Assembly: GCA_028866155.1 (NCBI GenBank)
Contig: JAGWIT010000004.1
Location: forward strand, 1 to 39,947
Reading direction: 5' to 3'
DNA from: Patescibacteria group bacterium
GTDB lineage: Bacteria > Patescibacteriota > Minisyncoccia > Phycocordibacterales > SBAW01
DNA length: 39,947 nt
Positions 31,430 through 39,404 of this stretch are shown in pieces (within the stretch, counting starts at the first letter, position 1; each line of letters begins with the position of its first letter). The position numbers and the translations under genes were made by a program. The notes under the pieces are model-generated. The model made no database searches. It was not told the DNA's origin and was given only the letters and a program-made list of their open reading frames with translations.

Positions 31430-31533
31430 TAGGGTGGGGGCGTTCGAGTAAGTATCTCCAGTGTGCCGGTTACAGGCGTCAGGAGGGTCGCCTTACGAAG
31501 AACAGAATTATCTAATTGTTTTTCGCGTAAATC
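31430..31533 (+). promoter_or_regulatory. Long leader of the RRM gene
   Basis: Extended -10 TGCTAGGGT near 31427-31435, then about 95 bases of leader including the weak hairpin GGCG...CGCC (near 31468-31485). A long leader is typical of cold-shock type RNA-binding genes, but no known thermosensor pattern is recognisable. Confidence 0.35.
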
Positions 31534-31788
31534 ATGGCACGCAAATTGTTCGTAGGCGGTCTTCCGTACCGCACTACGGGGGACGAGCTTCGCGACGCAT
31601 TCGCTCAGGCGGGTGAAGTCGCATCGGCCTCAATTGTGACCGATCGCGAGACTGGCCGCTCCCGGGGCTTCGGCTTCGTGGAGATGGCAAATGATGCAGA
31701 CGCCGAAGGCGCTATTGCCATGTGGAATGGCAAAGAGTTTGGCGGTCGCATGCTCACGGTCTCCGAGGCACGTCCTAAGGCGGCATAA
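31534..31788 (+). CDS. RRM-domain RNA-binding protein (Rbp family)
   Basis: An 84-residue single RNA-recognition motif. RNP2 is KLFVGGLP (4-11), RNP1 is RGFGFVEM (near 44-51), with the conserved aromatic residues at both. It resembles cyanobacterial Rbp and other bacterial glycine-rich RRM proteins, but the glycine tail is missing. Such proteins bind single-stranded RNA and are often cold induced. It is a one-gene unit with a long leader and perfect terminator. Sure on family, unsure on targets. Confidence 0.94.
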   Translation: MARKLFVGGLPYRTTGDELRDAFAQAGEVASASIVTDRETGRSRGFGFVEMANDADAEGAIAMWNGKEFGGRMLTVSEARPKAA

Positions 31789-31821
31789 GTCGCCTAAATA
31801 TAAGCAGACTGCTTGTATTTC

Positions 31822-31847
31822 AAAAAATCCCCGCAAGGGGATTTTTT
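31822..31847 (+). terminator. Strong Rho-independent terminator after the RRM gene
   Basis: AAAAAATCCCC-GCAA-GGGGATTTTTT, a perfect 11-base stem with a GNRA tetraloop and T-run; symmetrical, so bidirectional. Confidence 0.92.
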
Positions 31848-31863
31848 GTTATTATGTTTTTTG

Positions 31864-32673
31864 ATGGAAGAGATTGAAAAATTGCTTCGCGAAATTAAAA
31901 AGTTTTACAAAAAAGAAGGGAGGAGCCATTTGCCGTGGAGAAACACTCATGACCCCTACAAAATTTTAGTTTCAGAAATAATGCTCCAGCAGACGCAGGT
32001 TGATCGTGTCATCCCATTTTATAACCGCTTTATCAAGCAATTCCCGACATCCAAAACTCTGGCCAAAGCGCCGCTTGGCGAGGTGCTTAAGACATGGCAA
32101 GGCCTCGGCTACAACCGCCGGGCAAAATATTTGTGGGAGGCGGCAAAAATAATCGCTCAAGAGGGGTTTGCGGGCCAAAAGCTACCGGGGGTAGGTCCGT
32201 ATACTGCTGGGGCTATTTCCGCTTTTGCTTTTAATAAACCCGAAGTTTTTATAGAAACAAATATCAGAACCGTGTTCTTTCACTTTGATATATCAAAGTA
32301 CAAAAAAACAAGAAAAATATCTGATAAAGAACTTCTGCCGCTCGTCGCCGAGACGCTCAAGAGATCGAAGATGCAGCCGCGGGATTTCTACGCCGCTTTG
32401 ATGGACTACGGCGCTTCTCTCAAGCAAAATGGAGTCAAATTAAACTCGCGAAGCAAACACTATACCAAACAATCAAAGTTCGAAGGCTCCGCCCGCCAGC
32501 TGCGCGGTGCATTGTTGCGCGAGCTGTTGAAATCTTCGGCAAACAAGGCGCAACTGATAAAAAAATTCTCCCCGGCGCGTAGCAGGGGAGAGATAGAACG
32601 GGAACTGACTAAGTTTATCGCGGAAGGGTTGCTTACTTTCAGCCGCGGTAGATATGCAGTCGCGGCAAAGTAA
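31864..32673 (+). CDS. MutY/EndoIII-family DNA glycosylase lacking Fe-S cluster
   Basis: A 269-residue HhH-GPD glycosylase. PWRNTHDPYKILVSEIMLQQTQV matches MutY (Glu in SEIMLQQT is the catalytic acid that removes adenine opposite 8-oxoG). The HhH motif is LPGVGPYTAGAI; the conserved Asp motif appears as FIETNIRTVF. Where MutY has four cysteines binding a 4Fe-4S cluster there are none (LKQNGVKLNSRSKHYTKQ). The MutT-like C-terminal domain is also missing; a small basic winged-helix-like tail replaces it. It belongs to a compact cluster-free subfamily. TATTAT lies eight bases before the ATG at 31864. Confidence 0.85.
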   Translation: MEEIEKLLREIKKFYKKEGRSHLPWRNTHDPYKILVSEIMLQQTQVDRVIPFYNRFIKQFPTSKTLAKAPLGEVLKTWQGLGYNRRAKYLWEAAKIIAQEGFAGQKLPGVGPYTAGAISAFAFNKPEVFIETNIRTVFFHFDISKYKKTRKISDKELLPLVAETLKRSKMQPRDFYAALMDYGASLKQNGVKLNSRSKHYTKQSKFEGSARQLRGALLRELLKSSANKAQLIKKFSPARSRGEIERELTKFIAEGLLTFSRGRYAVAAK

Positions 32674-32872
32674 CGCCGCGTTTGCTCGCTTCTTGCCGGA
32701 TCCGATGATCCTCGGTGCTCAAAAGATCTCTCGTGTCGGGTATCGTTCCGCGCAACACGCCTTCAACTATTGTGGCAACGCGTTTACCGAAGTTTAGCGT
32801 TACCCACGCCAGCAGGCCGCCCTCCGGGTCGGGGAGTTTGGCTTGTGGCGTGTCGACAAGCAGTAGGGTCAT
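32639..32872 (-). CDS. Small protein of unknown function
   Basis: A 77-residue soluble protein (MTLLLVDTPQAKLPDPEGG..., ending LPRLHIYRG), no family recognised. The start at 32872 is well supported by SD GGAGGAG four or five bases upstream and by a promoter at 32916-32944; the longer frame has neither. Its last 35 bases overlap the 3' end of the convergent glycosylase gene. The central SLAWVTLNFGKRVATIVEGVLR-like stretch suggests a strand-helix fold. Confidence 0.6.
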   Translation of the reverse strand: MTLLLVDTPQAKLPDPEGGLLAWVTLNFGKRVATIVEGVLRGTIPDTRDLLSTEDHRIRQEASKRGVTLPRLHIYRG

Positions 32873-32915
32873 GTTCTCCTCCCTCGTGTGTCTGCACATG
32901 ACAATAGCGCATCCG

Positions 32916-32944
32916 AGTATATTTAACAAACTATTTTTACCCAA
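32916..32944 (-). promoter_or_regulatory. Promoter of the small gene at 32872
   Basis: Minus strand: -35 TTGGGT (complement of 32939-32944), 17-base spacer, -10 TATACT (complement of 32916-32921). It gives a leader of about 35 bases with an SD. Confidence 0.55.
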
Positions 32945-32946
32945 CG

Positions 32947-34827
32947 TTACACTCCAAGCACTACCGGTATCACTATCGGCCTTTTGTTGGTTTTCTCGAA
33001 GAGGAAGCGGGCCACCGCGTCGGTGACATTGTTTTTTACGAAGTCGAAGTTGACCGGCTGCTGGCCCTTGCTGCTGTCTTCGATTGTTTTTTTGACGATA
33101 AGCCGCGTTTGCTGGAGCAGTTCTTGATTCTCGCGCAAATAAACGAAACCGCGCGAGATGATGTCGGGACTCTTGCGCAATCTGCCGTTCTTGGGGTTGA
33201 CGGTCGCGATAATCACGAACATGCCTTCTTGCGCCAGCACCGTGCGGTCGCGGATGACCACTTCCTGGATATCGCCTATAGCGAAGCCGTCAACGAGCCG
33301 CAGGCCCGACGGCGCGCTTTCTTTCAGCCGAACAAAGCGCTGGCCCTCGTCCTGAATCTCGAGTATAGCGCCGTTGTCGGGGACGATAATCTCATCTTCG
33401 GTGCGGCCGGCCGCTTTGGCGATGTCGGCGTGCACTCTTAGCATGTAGTGGTAGCCGTGCAGCGGCATAAAGAAGCGCGGGTTTATTTTTGAATGTATCC
33501 AAAACGTCTCGTCGCGGTTGGCATGGCCCGAGGCATGCACATCCATCGTCTCGCGGTGGATTATCCTGGCTCCCTGGCGCGAGAGATTGTCCTTCAATTT
33601 TTGCACCGAGCGCTCATTGCCCGGCACGACCGATGAGGAGAGCACGATGGTGTCGCCTTTTTTTATCTTCACATATTTGTGCGTCTTCATGGCAATCCGC
33701 ATGAGCGCGGCGAACTCGTCGCCCTGCGCCCCCGTCGCCAGGATGACCACTTTGCTGTCGGGGAGGTGGTCGAGCTGCGAGGCGTCGATGAAGGTTTTGT
33801 CCGAGACTTTGAGCATGCCGAGATGTTTGACTATCTCGATGTTGACTTTCATCGAGCGGCCCTCAACCAACACTTTTTTGCCGACGCGCTCGGCGACCTC
33901 GAGCATGCGCATGATGCGCTCGAGCTGGGATGAGAACGTGCCGATGATGAGCCGGCTGGTTGCCGTGGTGATTATCTCGTCTAGGTTTTTTTGCACGATG
34001 TGCTCGGGCAAAGAAAAGCCCGGCTTCTCGGCGTTGGTAGAGTCCGCGGCAAGGAAGAGCACTTTTTTATCTTTAAAGAACGCAAACTCCTGCTCCTCTT
34101 TTTCGCTCGGGATGCCGTCGACATGGTCGAGGCGCAAGTCGCCGGTAAAGACCATGAGGCCATAGGGCGTTTCGACAATGATACCCATCGAGTCGGGGAT
34201 GGTGTGGCTCACTTCAAAAAAGCGCACGCGCAAAGCGCCGATACGCACGGTGTCTTCGGATTCGACCTCGTGGATGTCCAGCGGCTTGAGGTGGGGGAAT
34301 TCTTCTTGCCTCTTGCGTATCATCACCGAGGTAAGCTGGCGCGTATAAATGGGCGGATAGCCGAGCCGGTCGATGATGTAGGGGATACCGCCGATGTGAT
34401 CGAGGTGCCCGTGCGTGATGAACATCCCGCGAATCTTGCCGCGGCGATCCTCCAAATATTTAGTGTTGGGTAAAATGTAGTCGATGCCCGGCGTGTCATC
34501 CTCGCGGAACTGAAAGCCGCAGTCGATGATGATGATGTCGTCGCCAAATTCAACCGCGGTCATGTTGCGGCCTATCTCCTCAACGCCGCCCAGAGGGATG
34601 ATGCGAATATTGCCCGCCTCGAGAGGCGGGATAGGCTTCTCGTCGCCGTTTAGCTGGGTATGCGAGTCGCGAGCCCCGCCCATTTCGGGGCGCGGCGGGT
34701 GCACTTGGTGCGGGCGGGGGCCGCCGTGCCGCGGGCGGCGCGGGTTAAACGATTTGCGTCCGCCGGGTTTTTTTGCTCCGAAGGAAGATCCTCCTCTCGG
34801 AGTAATTGGTTTTTTCTGTGGTTCCAT
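32947..34827 (-). CDS. rnj: Ribonuclease J
   Basis: A 626-residue metallo-beta-lactamase/beta-CASP nuclease, the 5'-3' exo- and endonuclease for mRNA decay and rRNA maturation. Residues 1-70 are a basic, Pro/Gly/Arg-rich disordered extension absent from B. subtilis RNase J. The zinc motif FITHGHLDHIGGIPY is at about 137-151, followed by beta-CASP motifs (LFLAADSTNAEKPGFS, GRSMKVN, TGAQGDEFAALMRIA, HASGHANRDE, PLHGYHYMLRVHADIA) and the C-terminal domain. Everything needed for catalysis is intact. Third gene of a secG-SBP-rnj run, 16 bases after its neighbour. Confidence 0.96.
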   Translation of the reverse strand: MEPQKKPITPRGGSSFGAKKPGGRKSFNPRRPRHGGPRPHQVHPPRPEMGGARDSHTQLNGDEKPIPPLEAGNIRIIPLGGVEEIGRNMTAVEFGDDIIIIDCGFQFREDDTPGIDYILPNTKYLEDRRGKIRGMFITHGHLDHIGGIPYIIDRLGYPPIYTRQLTSVMIRKRQEEFPHLKPLDIHEVESEDTVRIGALRVRFFEVSHTIPDSMGIIVETPYGLMVFTGDLRLDHVDGIPSEKEEQEFAFFKDKKVLFLAADSTNAEKPGFSLPEHIVQKNLDEIITTATSRLIIGTFSSQLERIMRMLEVAERVGKKVLVEGRSMKVNIEIVKHLGMLKVSDKTFIDASQLDHLPDSKVVILATGAQGDEFAALMRIAMKTHKYVKIKKGDTIVLSSSVVPGNERSVQKLKDNLSRQGARIIHRETMDVHASGHANRDETFWIHSKINPRFFMPLHGYHYMLRVHADIAKAAGRTEDEIIVPDNGAILEIQDEGQRFVRLKESAPSGLRLVDGFAIGDIQEVVIRDRTVLAQEGMFVIIATVNPKNGRLRKSPDIISRGFVYLRENQELLQQTRLIVKKTIEDSSKGQQPVNFDFVKNNVTDAVARFLFEKTNKRPIVIPVVLGV

Positions 34828-34843
34828 GAATAAGAATTAATGA

Positions 34844-36568
34844 TTACTGGTGTTTTAAAAAGATTGGCCAGACATAGTCCGTCTCTATGTGCCACTGCGG
34901 GCTGGAGAGGAACCGGTCGCTCGGCGTTTCTATGAATCCAAGCGTGAGGCCCCGGATATCGTTGGGTACAATATACACGAAATCTGGCGTATAGAGAAAT
35001 ATCGCCGGAATGTCCTTTTGGAGCTGGGCATTAAACTGCGCATACAATTGCTGGCGCGTCGCGTCGTCGGCGGTCGTGCGCAGTTCTTCGAGCAGCTTGT
35101 CGGCGGTCGCGTTTGTGTACTCAGCGATGTTGAGTCCCGGGTCGTTACGCTGGCTTGAATCCCAAAACGCGAAGAGGTCCGCCTCGCGGCCGATAACTTC
35201 GCCGAAGAGGAGTGCGTCGTACTTGCGCGGGCGGATGACATTTTGCGACAGATCGCCCTGGTCATAAATTTGCACGGTAACCTGCGCCCCCATCTTTGAC
35301 CATACTTGTTTGAGGTATTGCGCCGCGGCCACGAGCTCGGGTACGTTGTCGGTCGCGAGGCTAAACTGGAGCGTCTCGGTCGAAGCAGATTTGCCCTTGC
35401 CGGTTGTCTTGGCGAGGACCCCGTTTGCGCCGAGTATCCAGCCTTTTTTAATCAACTCCTGCTGCGCTGCGAGCGCCAAGTCGGCCGAGCTTGTGGTGCT
35501 CGCCGACATTTGCGGGGCATTGAGCACGCTTGGCGGCAGGGGCCCGGTTATCGGCGTGCCGTAGCCGCCGAGCACTTGTGCAACAAGCGCCTGCCGGTCA
35601 ATAGCGTCCTCCAGAGCCTGGCGCACGTCGTGGTCGCGCAGAATGGTCGATTGGTTTTGGTTGAAGAACACCGCGAACACGCGATTGAGCGGCGCATTGT
35701 CGATGTTGAAGTTCTTCAATGCCGTGAGCGAAGCGGGAGAGATGCCGCTCGCCGCCTCAATGTCTCCCGACTTCAGAGCGCCCACCAGGCCGCTCTCATC
35801 CTGATAGAACTTCAGCGTCAGCGAGTCAAGATACGGCCGGCCGAGCGTGTAGCCGCTAAACGCCGAGAGCTCATAGGAGGAGGGTATGCCCGAGTTGCTG
35901 CGAGATATCGAGCTCACCTTAAACGGCCCCGAACCGACCGGCTCTGTGTTGAGGTCGCTAAATGAGAACTCGTCGTCGCTGACGTTCTGCCACAAATGCT
36001 TGGGCAGGATGCCGAGCGTTACGTTTTCGATGAACGGCGCATACGGGCTCTTGAGCGTGAACTCAACGGTGTGCGCGTCCACCTCGCTCACGGTAACGCC
36101 CTCCCAATTGGCGAGCTGGGGGGACTTGAGCGCCGGGTCCTGCGCTTTGCCGATGGTAAAGACGACGTCATCGGCGGTGACCGGCGTGCCGTCATGGAAC
36201 GTGGCGTTTGGCCGCAGCACGAAGGTGTATGTCTTGCCGTCGGGAGACACCGTGTAGCTTTGCGCCAAATCGGGCACGTAGTCGCCGCTTGGCGCGGCTT
36301 TAAGCAGTCCGGAGTATACCAGCGAGGTGAGGTCGTGGTCGGAGTCCGAGATGGCAAGTACGGGGTTGATGAAGCGGGGCGAGCCGATTAGCCCCTCGCT
36401 GAGGCTCCCGCCGTAGGCGGGCGTCGCTACCAAAAGAGACTCATTGAGCAGGTATACAAGTGACACCGAACTGAGAAGGGACACGGCTGCAAAAAAGAGA
36501 AACAGCGCGCGGCCGCTTTGCGAGAAGGACTCGTATGTTGAGGAGGCAGTGCGCAATAATCCGCGCAT
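34844..36568 (-). CDS. ABC-type peptide-binding protein (SBP family 5)
   Basis: A 574-residue extracytoplasmic solute-binding protein of the OppA/DppA family. An N-terminal helix (about 20-45) anchors it without a lipobox cysteine. Family motifs: RFINPVLAISDSDHDLTSLVYSGLLKA, GDYVPDLAQSYTVSPDGKTYTFVLRPNATFHDGTPVTADDVVFTI, GSGPFKVSSI and a late TADDATRQQLYAQFNAQLQKDIPAIFLY. It would capture oligopeptides or similar. No permease or ATPase genes are near. It lies 17 bases after secG and 16 before rnj. Confidence 0.92.
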   Translation of the reverse strand: MRGLLRTASSTYESFSQSGRALFLFFAAVSLLSSVSLVYLLNESLLVATPAYGGSLSEGLIGSPRFINPVLAISDSDHDLTSLVYSGLLKAAPSGDYVPDLAQSYTVSPDGKTYTFVLRPNATFHDGTPVTADDVVFTIGKAQDPALKSPQLANWEGVTVSEVDAHTVEFTLKSPYAPFIENVTLGILPKHLWQNVSDDEFSFSDLNTEPVGSGPFKVSSISRSNSGIPSSYELSAFSGYTLGRPYLDSLTLKFYQDESGLVGALKSGDIEAASGISPASLTALKNFNIDNAPLNRVFAVFFNQNQSTILRDHDVRQALEDAIDRQALVAQVLGGYGTPITGPLPPSVLNAPQMSASTTSSADLALAAQQELIKKGWILGANGVLAKTTGKGKSASTETLQFSLATDNVPELVAAAQYLKQVWSKMGAQVTVQIYDQGDLSQNVIRPRKYDALLFGEVIGREADLFAFWDSSQRNDPGLNIAEYTNATADKLLEELRTTADDATRQQLYAQFNAQLQKDIPAIFLYTPDFVYIVPNDIRGLTLGFIETPSDRFLSSPQWHIETDYVWPIFLKHQ

Positions 36569-36585
36569 GTGAGAGAGGTTAATTA

Positions 36586-36819
36586 TTATCTGGTGAGCAG
36601 GAGCGTCAAGAATGCGCTCAGGGCGAAGAGGATGCCGAGCACTATCGAGCTGTAGAACAGAAACTTTTCAGACCCGCGGCGCGTGTGGTATGCGGCGCTA
36701 AAATTGTCGCCGCCGAAAGCGCCGCCCAAAGAGGCCCCTGTTTGCTGCAGCAAAATGCTGATTATCAGGAGCACGCTTAAGACTACTTGTATGTAGGGCA
36801 AAATGCCGCCCAAGGTCAT
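36586..36819 (-). CDS. secG: Preprotein translocase subunit SecG
   Basis: A 77-residue SecG: two helices (about 5-24 and 52-74) around the hallmark loop LLQQTGASLGGAFGGDN. It stimulates SecYEG-dependent export. The start at 36819 (MTLGGILPYIQ) is chosen for family length and because extended -10 TGTTAGGGT lies eight bases upstream with TTGCAT 17 bases before it; an in-frame ATG at 36837 would add six residues. First gene of the secG-SBP-rnj run. Confidence 0.93.
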   Translation of the reverse strand: MTLGGILPYIQVVLSVLLIISILLQQTGASLGGAFGGDNFSAAYHTRRGSEKFLFYSSIVLGILFALSAFLTLLLTR

Positions 36820-36866
36820 TGCTAGATACCCTAACATAAGCAAAAAGTCTATGCAACAACAAATAG

Positions 36867-36908
36867 AAAAACCCCTCACCACGTACGCAGTACTGTGTGG
36901 TGAGGGGT
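36867..36908 (-). terminator. Large terminator hairpin of the 96-codon gene
   Basis: ACCCCTCACCAC (36871-36882) pairs exactly with GTGGTGAGGGGT (36897-36908); the loop itself contains GTAC-GCA-GTAC. A T-run follows on the minus strand. Confidence 0.85.
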
Positions 36909-36928
36909 CTCGCAGCTGCCCTCCGCAA

Positions 36929-37201
36929 TTAATTGTCGTCCGGGACCGAGCCGTAGGCCAATTGGTAGCCGTCGATTACTCGGCCTTGGCAATCATTGTA
37001 CCTCTGGAGTTTACCAGACTCGAGAAGCCCGCCGCAGTTCTCGCGAATGAGTCCCGCGAGAGAGGGCAGGATTAGTTCTAGACGCGGCGATTCTTTTTGA
37101 ACCCGCCGCGCCTCAATAGTTTTTTCTGTGATGGCGGCCATCACAGCTGCAAACAGCGCTGCCAAGGCGAGCGTAACGAGAATTTTTTTGCCGAAGTCCA
37201 T
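36929..37201 (-). CDS. Small membrane-anchored protein, unknown
   Basis: A 90-residue protein: one N-terminal helix (about 7-24), then a soluble charged domain with two cysteines (GLIRENCGGLLESGKLQRYNDCQGRVIDGYQ) that could form a disulfide outside. No family recognised. The start at 37201 is chosen by SD AAGGAGG five bases upstream. It has a consensus promoter and its own large terminator, so it is an independent unit, similar in layout to the BTLCP gene at 21291. Confidence 0.7.
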   Translation of the reverse strand: MDFGKKILVTLALAALFAAVMAAITEKTIEARRVQKESPRLELILPSLAGLIRENCGGLLESGKLQRYNDCQGRVIDGYQLAYGSVPDDN

Positions 37202-37248
37202 TTTTTCCTCCTTGCCCACTAGGGGCTTCCGGTTAACTTTCCAACAAG

Positions 37249-37319
37249 AGTATATACCATTAATATGAATTTGTCAAGTGTCCGAAAGTGTTGACTCACA
37301 GGGTATTTTTGAGTATCGT
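37249..37319. promoter_or_regulatory. Divergent promoters: small membrane gene and groESL
   Basis: Minus strand: TTGACA (complement of 37272-37277), 17-base spacer, TATACT (complement of 37249-37254), full consensus. Plus strand for groES: TTGACT (37291-37296), 17-base spacer, TATCGT (37314-37319), ten bases before the ATG. No CIRCE element or sigma-32-type box is seen. Confidence 0.7.
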
Positions 37320-37329
37320 TTGGCCACTT

Positions 37330-37704
37330 ATGAAGAAAAAAATTAAGAAATCTAAGCCTAAATCAAAGGCTAAAAAGAGCATTGCAAAATCGGCAGGCAA
37401 TAAATCGGGCGTCATGCCGCTTGGCGACCGCGTCTTGGTAAAACCTCTTTCACAAGAGGAGATGGGCAAGGCCACAAGTTTCGGCATTATCATCCCCGAG
37501 ACCGTGGATAAAGAAAAATCCGAGCAGGGCATCGTTGTGGCTGTGGGCCCGGGTAAGAAAACCGACGCGGGGCACGTGGTGCCGGTTTCGGTGAAGGTCG
37601 GCGACAAAGTGATATTCAACAAATACGGCTATGACGAGGTCAAGGTCAGCGGGGTGGAGTATTTTATCGTCGCCGAAAGTAACGTATTAGCAATCCTAAA
37701 TTAA
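37330..37704 (+). CDS. groES: Co-chaperonin GroES with basic N-terminal extension
   Basis: A 124-residue GroES. The canonical fold begins at about residue 29 (MPLGDRVLVKPL), with the mobile loop SFGIIIPETVDKEKSEQG and the end YFIVAESNVLAIL. The first 28 residues are a Lys-rich extension (MKKKIKKSKPKSKAKKSIAK) absent from most GroES. It caps GroEL during ATP-driven folding. The start at 37330 fits the promoter; internal Met29 is the alternative. groEL follows after 36 bases containing a hairpin. Confidence 0.95.
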   Translation: MKKKIKKSKPKSKAKKSIAKSAGNKSGVMPLGDRVLVKPLSQEEMGKATSFGIIIPETVDKEKSEQGIVVAVGPGKKTDAGHVVPVSVKVGDKVIFNKYGYDEVKVSGVEYFIVAESNVLAILN

Positions 37705-37706
37705 TC

Positions 37707-37729
37707 TTCCGCAGGTTAAACCTGCGGAA
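37707..37729 (+). other. Intercistronic hairpin between groES and groEL
   Basis: TTCCGCAGGTT-A-AACCTGCGGAA, a perfect 23-base inverted repeat without a following T-run. Likely an mRNA stability or processing stem, or an operator, rather than a terminator. Confidence 0.5.
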
Positions 37730-37740
37730 ACTACTATCGT

Positions 37741-39381
37741 ATGGCAAAGCAAATTCTTTTTAACGAAAAAGCGCGCCGCGCGCTCAAAAGCGGCATCGAC
37801 AAGGCGGCCAACACCGTCAAAGTGACGCTCGGCCCCCGCGGGCGCAACGTCGCTTTGGACAAAGGCTACGGCGGCCCGACCATCACCAACGACGGCGTCT
37901 CTATCGCCAAAGAAATTTCGCTCAAAGACAAGTTTGAGAACATGGGCGCCGAGATAGTGAAAGAAGTCGCAAGCAAAACCAACGACATCGCGGGCGACGG
38001 TACCACGACTTCAGTCGTGCTTTTGCAGGCGCTTGTCGAAGAGGGGATGAAGCACACCGAAATGGGCCTCTCGGCGATGAGTGTCAGGCACGGGATTGAG
38101 AAGGCTTCGGCCGAGGCGGTCGCCGCATTGCGCGCGATGGCAAAAAAAATCCAAGATAACGACGAGATTAAACAGGTTGCAACCATCTCCGCCGAGTCAG
38201 AAGAAATAGGGACAATCATCGCAGACACCATCAACGAGGTCGGCAAGGATGGCGTCGTCACCGTTGAAGAAAGCCAGTCGCTCGGGATAGAAAAAGAGAT
38301 AGTCGAGGGTCTTGAGTTTGACCGCGGGTATGTGAGCGCCTACATGGTGAGCGACGCGTCGCGCATGGAGGCGGTCGTGAAGGACCCGTATATTTTGGTT
38401 ACCGACAAAAAGATTTCATCCATTCAAGAAGTCCTGCCGATACTCGAGAAGGTCGCCCAGAGCGGCAAAAAGGATTTGGTGATTGTCGCCGACGACGTCG
38501 AAGGCGAAGCGCTCACCACCTTTGTGCTCAACAAACTGCGCGGCACCTTCAACATTGTGGCGGTTAAATCTCCCGGCTATGGCGACCGCAAAAAGGAGAT
38601 GCTTGCGGACATCGCGGTCATGACCGGCGGCGAAGTAATCTCCGAGGAGGTCGGCGTCAAGTTTGAGAACGCTACGCTCCAGATGCTCGGCCGCGCGGCC
38701 AAAGTGATCGCCACCAAAGACAAGACGGTCATTGTTGGCGGCAAGGGCGGCAAAAAAGAGATTAATGAGCGCATCGCGCAAATCCGCGCGCAGATAAAAG
38801 AGACCGACTCGAAGTTTGACAAAGAAAAGCTCGAGGAGCGTCTCGCCAAACTCTCAGGTGGCGTCGCAGTCATTCGTGTGGGCGCCGCGACCGAGACCGA
38901 GATGAAGTATTTGAAGTTAAAGATAGAGGATGCGGTCAACGCGACCAAGGCCGCAATAGAGGAGGGGGTTGTCGCAGGCGGCGGTACCGCGCTCGTGAAG
39001 TCCGCGCAAAAAGTTGAAGAGAGCTTTGCAAAAAATAAAGACAAAATGCCGGCCGACATGCGCGTCGGCTACGAGGTGGTGCTCAAAGCGCTCGAGCGCC
39101 CTCTGCGGCAGATTGCCGAGAACGCAGGCGTTGATGCCGGCGTTGTCGTGGAGAAAGTAAAGCAAGCCAAAGGCAACGCAGGCTATGACGCCGTCTCGGG
39201 CGAGGTGGTCGCGGATGTTGTTGCCGCGGGCATTGTCGACCCGGTTAAGGTGACGCGCACGGCGCTCGAGCGCGCTGCAAGCGCCGCCGCCATGCTTCTC
39301 ACGACCGAAGCGGCGGTGGCCGAAGAGCCCAAAGAAGAAAAAGAGATGCCCATGCCTGGCGGGGGCGACATGGATTATTAA
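37741..39381 (+). CDS. groEL: Chaperonin GroEL
   Basis: A 546-residue 60-kDa chaperonin. Family landmarks are all visible: KVTLGPRGRNVALDKGYGGPTITNDGVSIAKEI, the ATP-binding GDGTTTS, the apical domain, and GGVAVIRVGAATETEMKYLKLKIEDAVNATKAAIEEGVVAGGGTAL. The C-terminus ends in MPMPGGGDMDY, not the usual GGM repeat. It folds proteins in complex with GroES. TACTAT at 37732-37737 might act as an extra promoter, only three bases before the ATG. Confidence 0.97.
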   Translation: MAKQILFNEKARRALKSGIDKAANTVKVTLGPRGRNVALDKGYGGPTITNDGVSIAKEISLKDKFENMGAEIVKEVASKTNDIAGDGTTTSVVLLQALVEEGMKHTEMGLSAMSVRHGIEKASAEAVAALRAMAKKIQDNDEIKQVATISAESEEIGTIIADTINEVGKDGVVTVEESQSLGIEKEIVEGLEFDRGYVSAYMVSDASRMEAVVKDPYILVTDKKISSIQEVLPILEKVAQSGKKDLVIVADDVEGEALTTFVLNKLRGTFNIVAVKSPGYGDRKKEMLADIAVMTGGEVISEEVGVKFENATLQMLGRAAKVIATKDKTVIVGGKGGKKEINERIAQIRAQIKETDSKFDKEKLEERLAKLSGGVAVIRVGAATETEMKYLKLKIEDAVNATKAAIEEGVVAGGGTALVKSAQKVEESFAKNKDKMPADMRVGYEVVLKALERPLRQIAENAGVDAGVVVEKVKQAKGNAGYDAVSGEVVADVVAAGIVDPVKVTRTALERAASAAAMLLTTEAAVAEEPKEEKEMPMPGGGDMDY

Positions 39382-39389
39382 GCCCAAAA

Positions 39390-39404
39390 TGCTACAATGG
39401 AGGC
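39390..39404 (+). promoter_or_regulatory. Leaderless extended -10 promoter of lemA
   Basis: TGCTACAAT (39390-39398), then exactly six bases to the ATG at 39405. The GGAGG inside the gap is one base from the ATG, too close to act as an SD. Confidence 0.6.

Noticed and set aside
35306..35965. 219-codon plus-strand open frame antisense to the peptide-binding protein
   Set aside because: Shadow frame with biased Arg/Gly/Glu composition; the minus-strand protein has clear family motifs.
37261..37330. CIRCE (HrcA) operator before groES
   Set aside because: Looked for TTAGCACTC-N9-GAGTGCTAA; only unrelated GTGTTGACTCAC and GAGTATC are present.
39399..39404. GGAGG as Shine-Dalgarno of lemA
   Set aside because: Only one base from the ATG, too close for initiation; the TACAAT box six bases upstream explains the start better.
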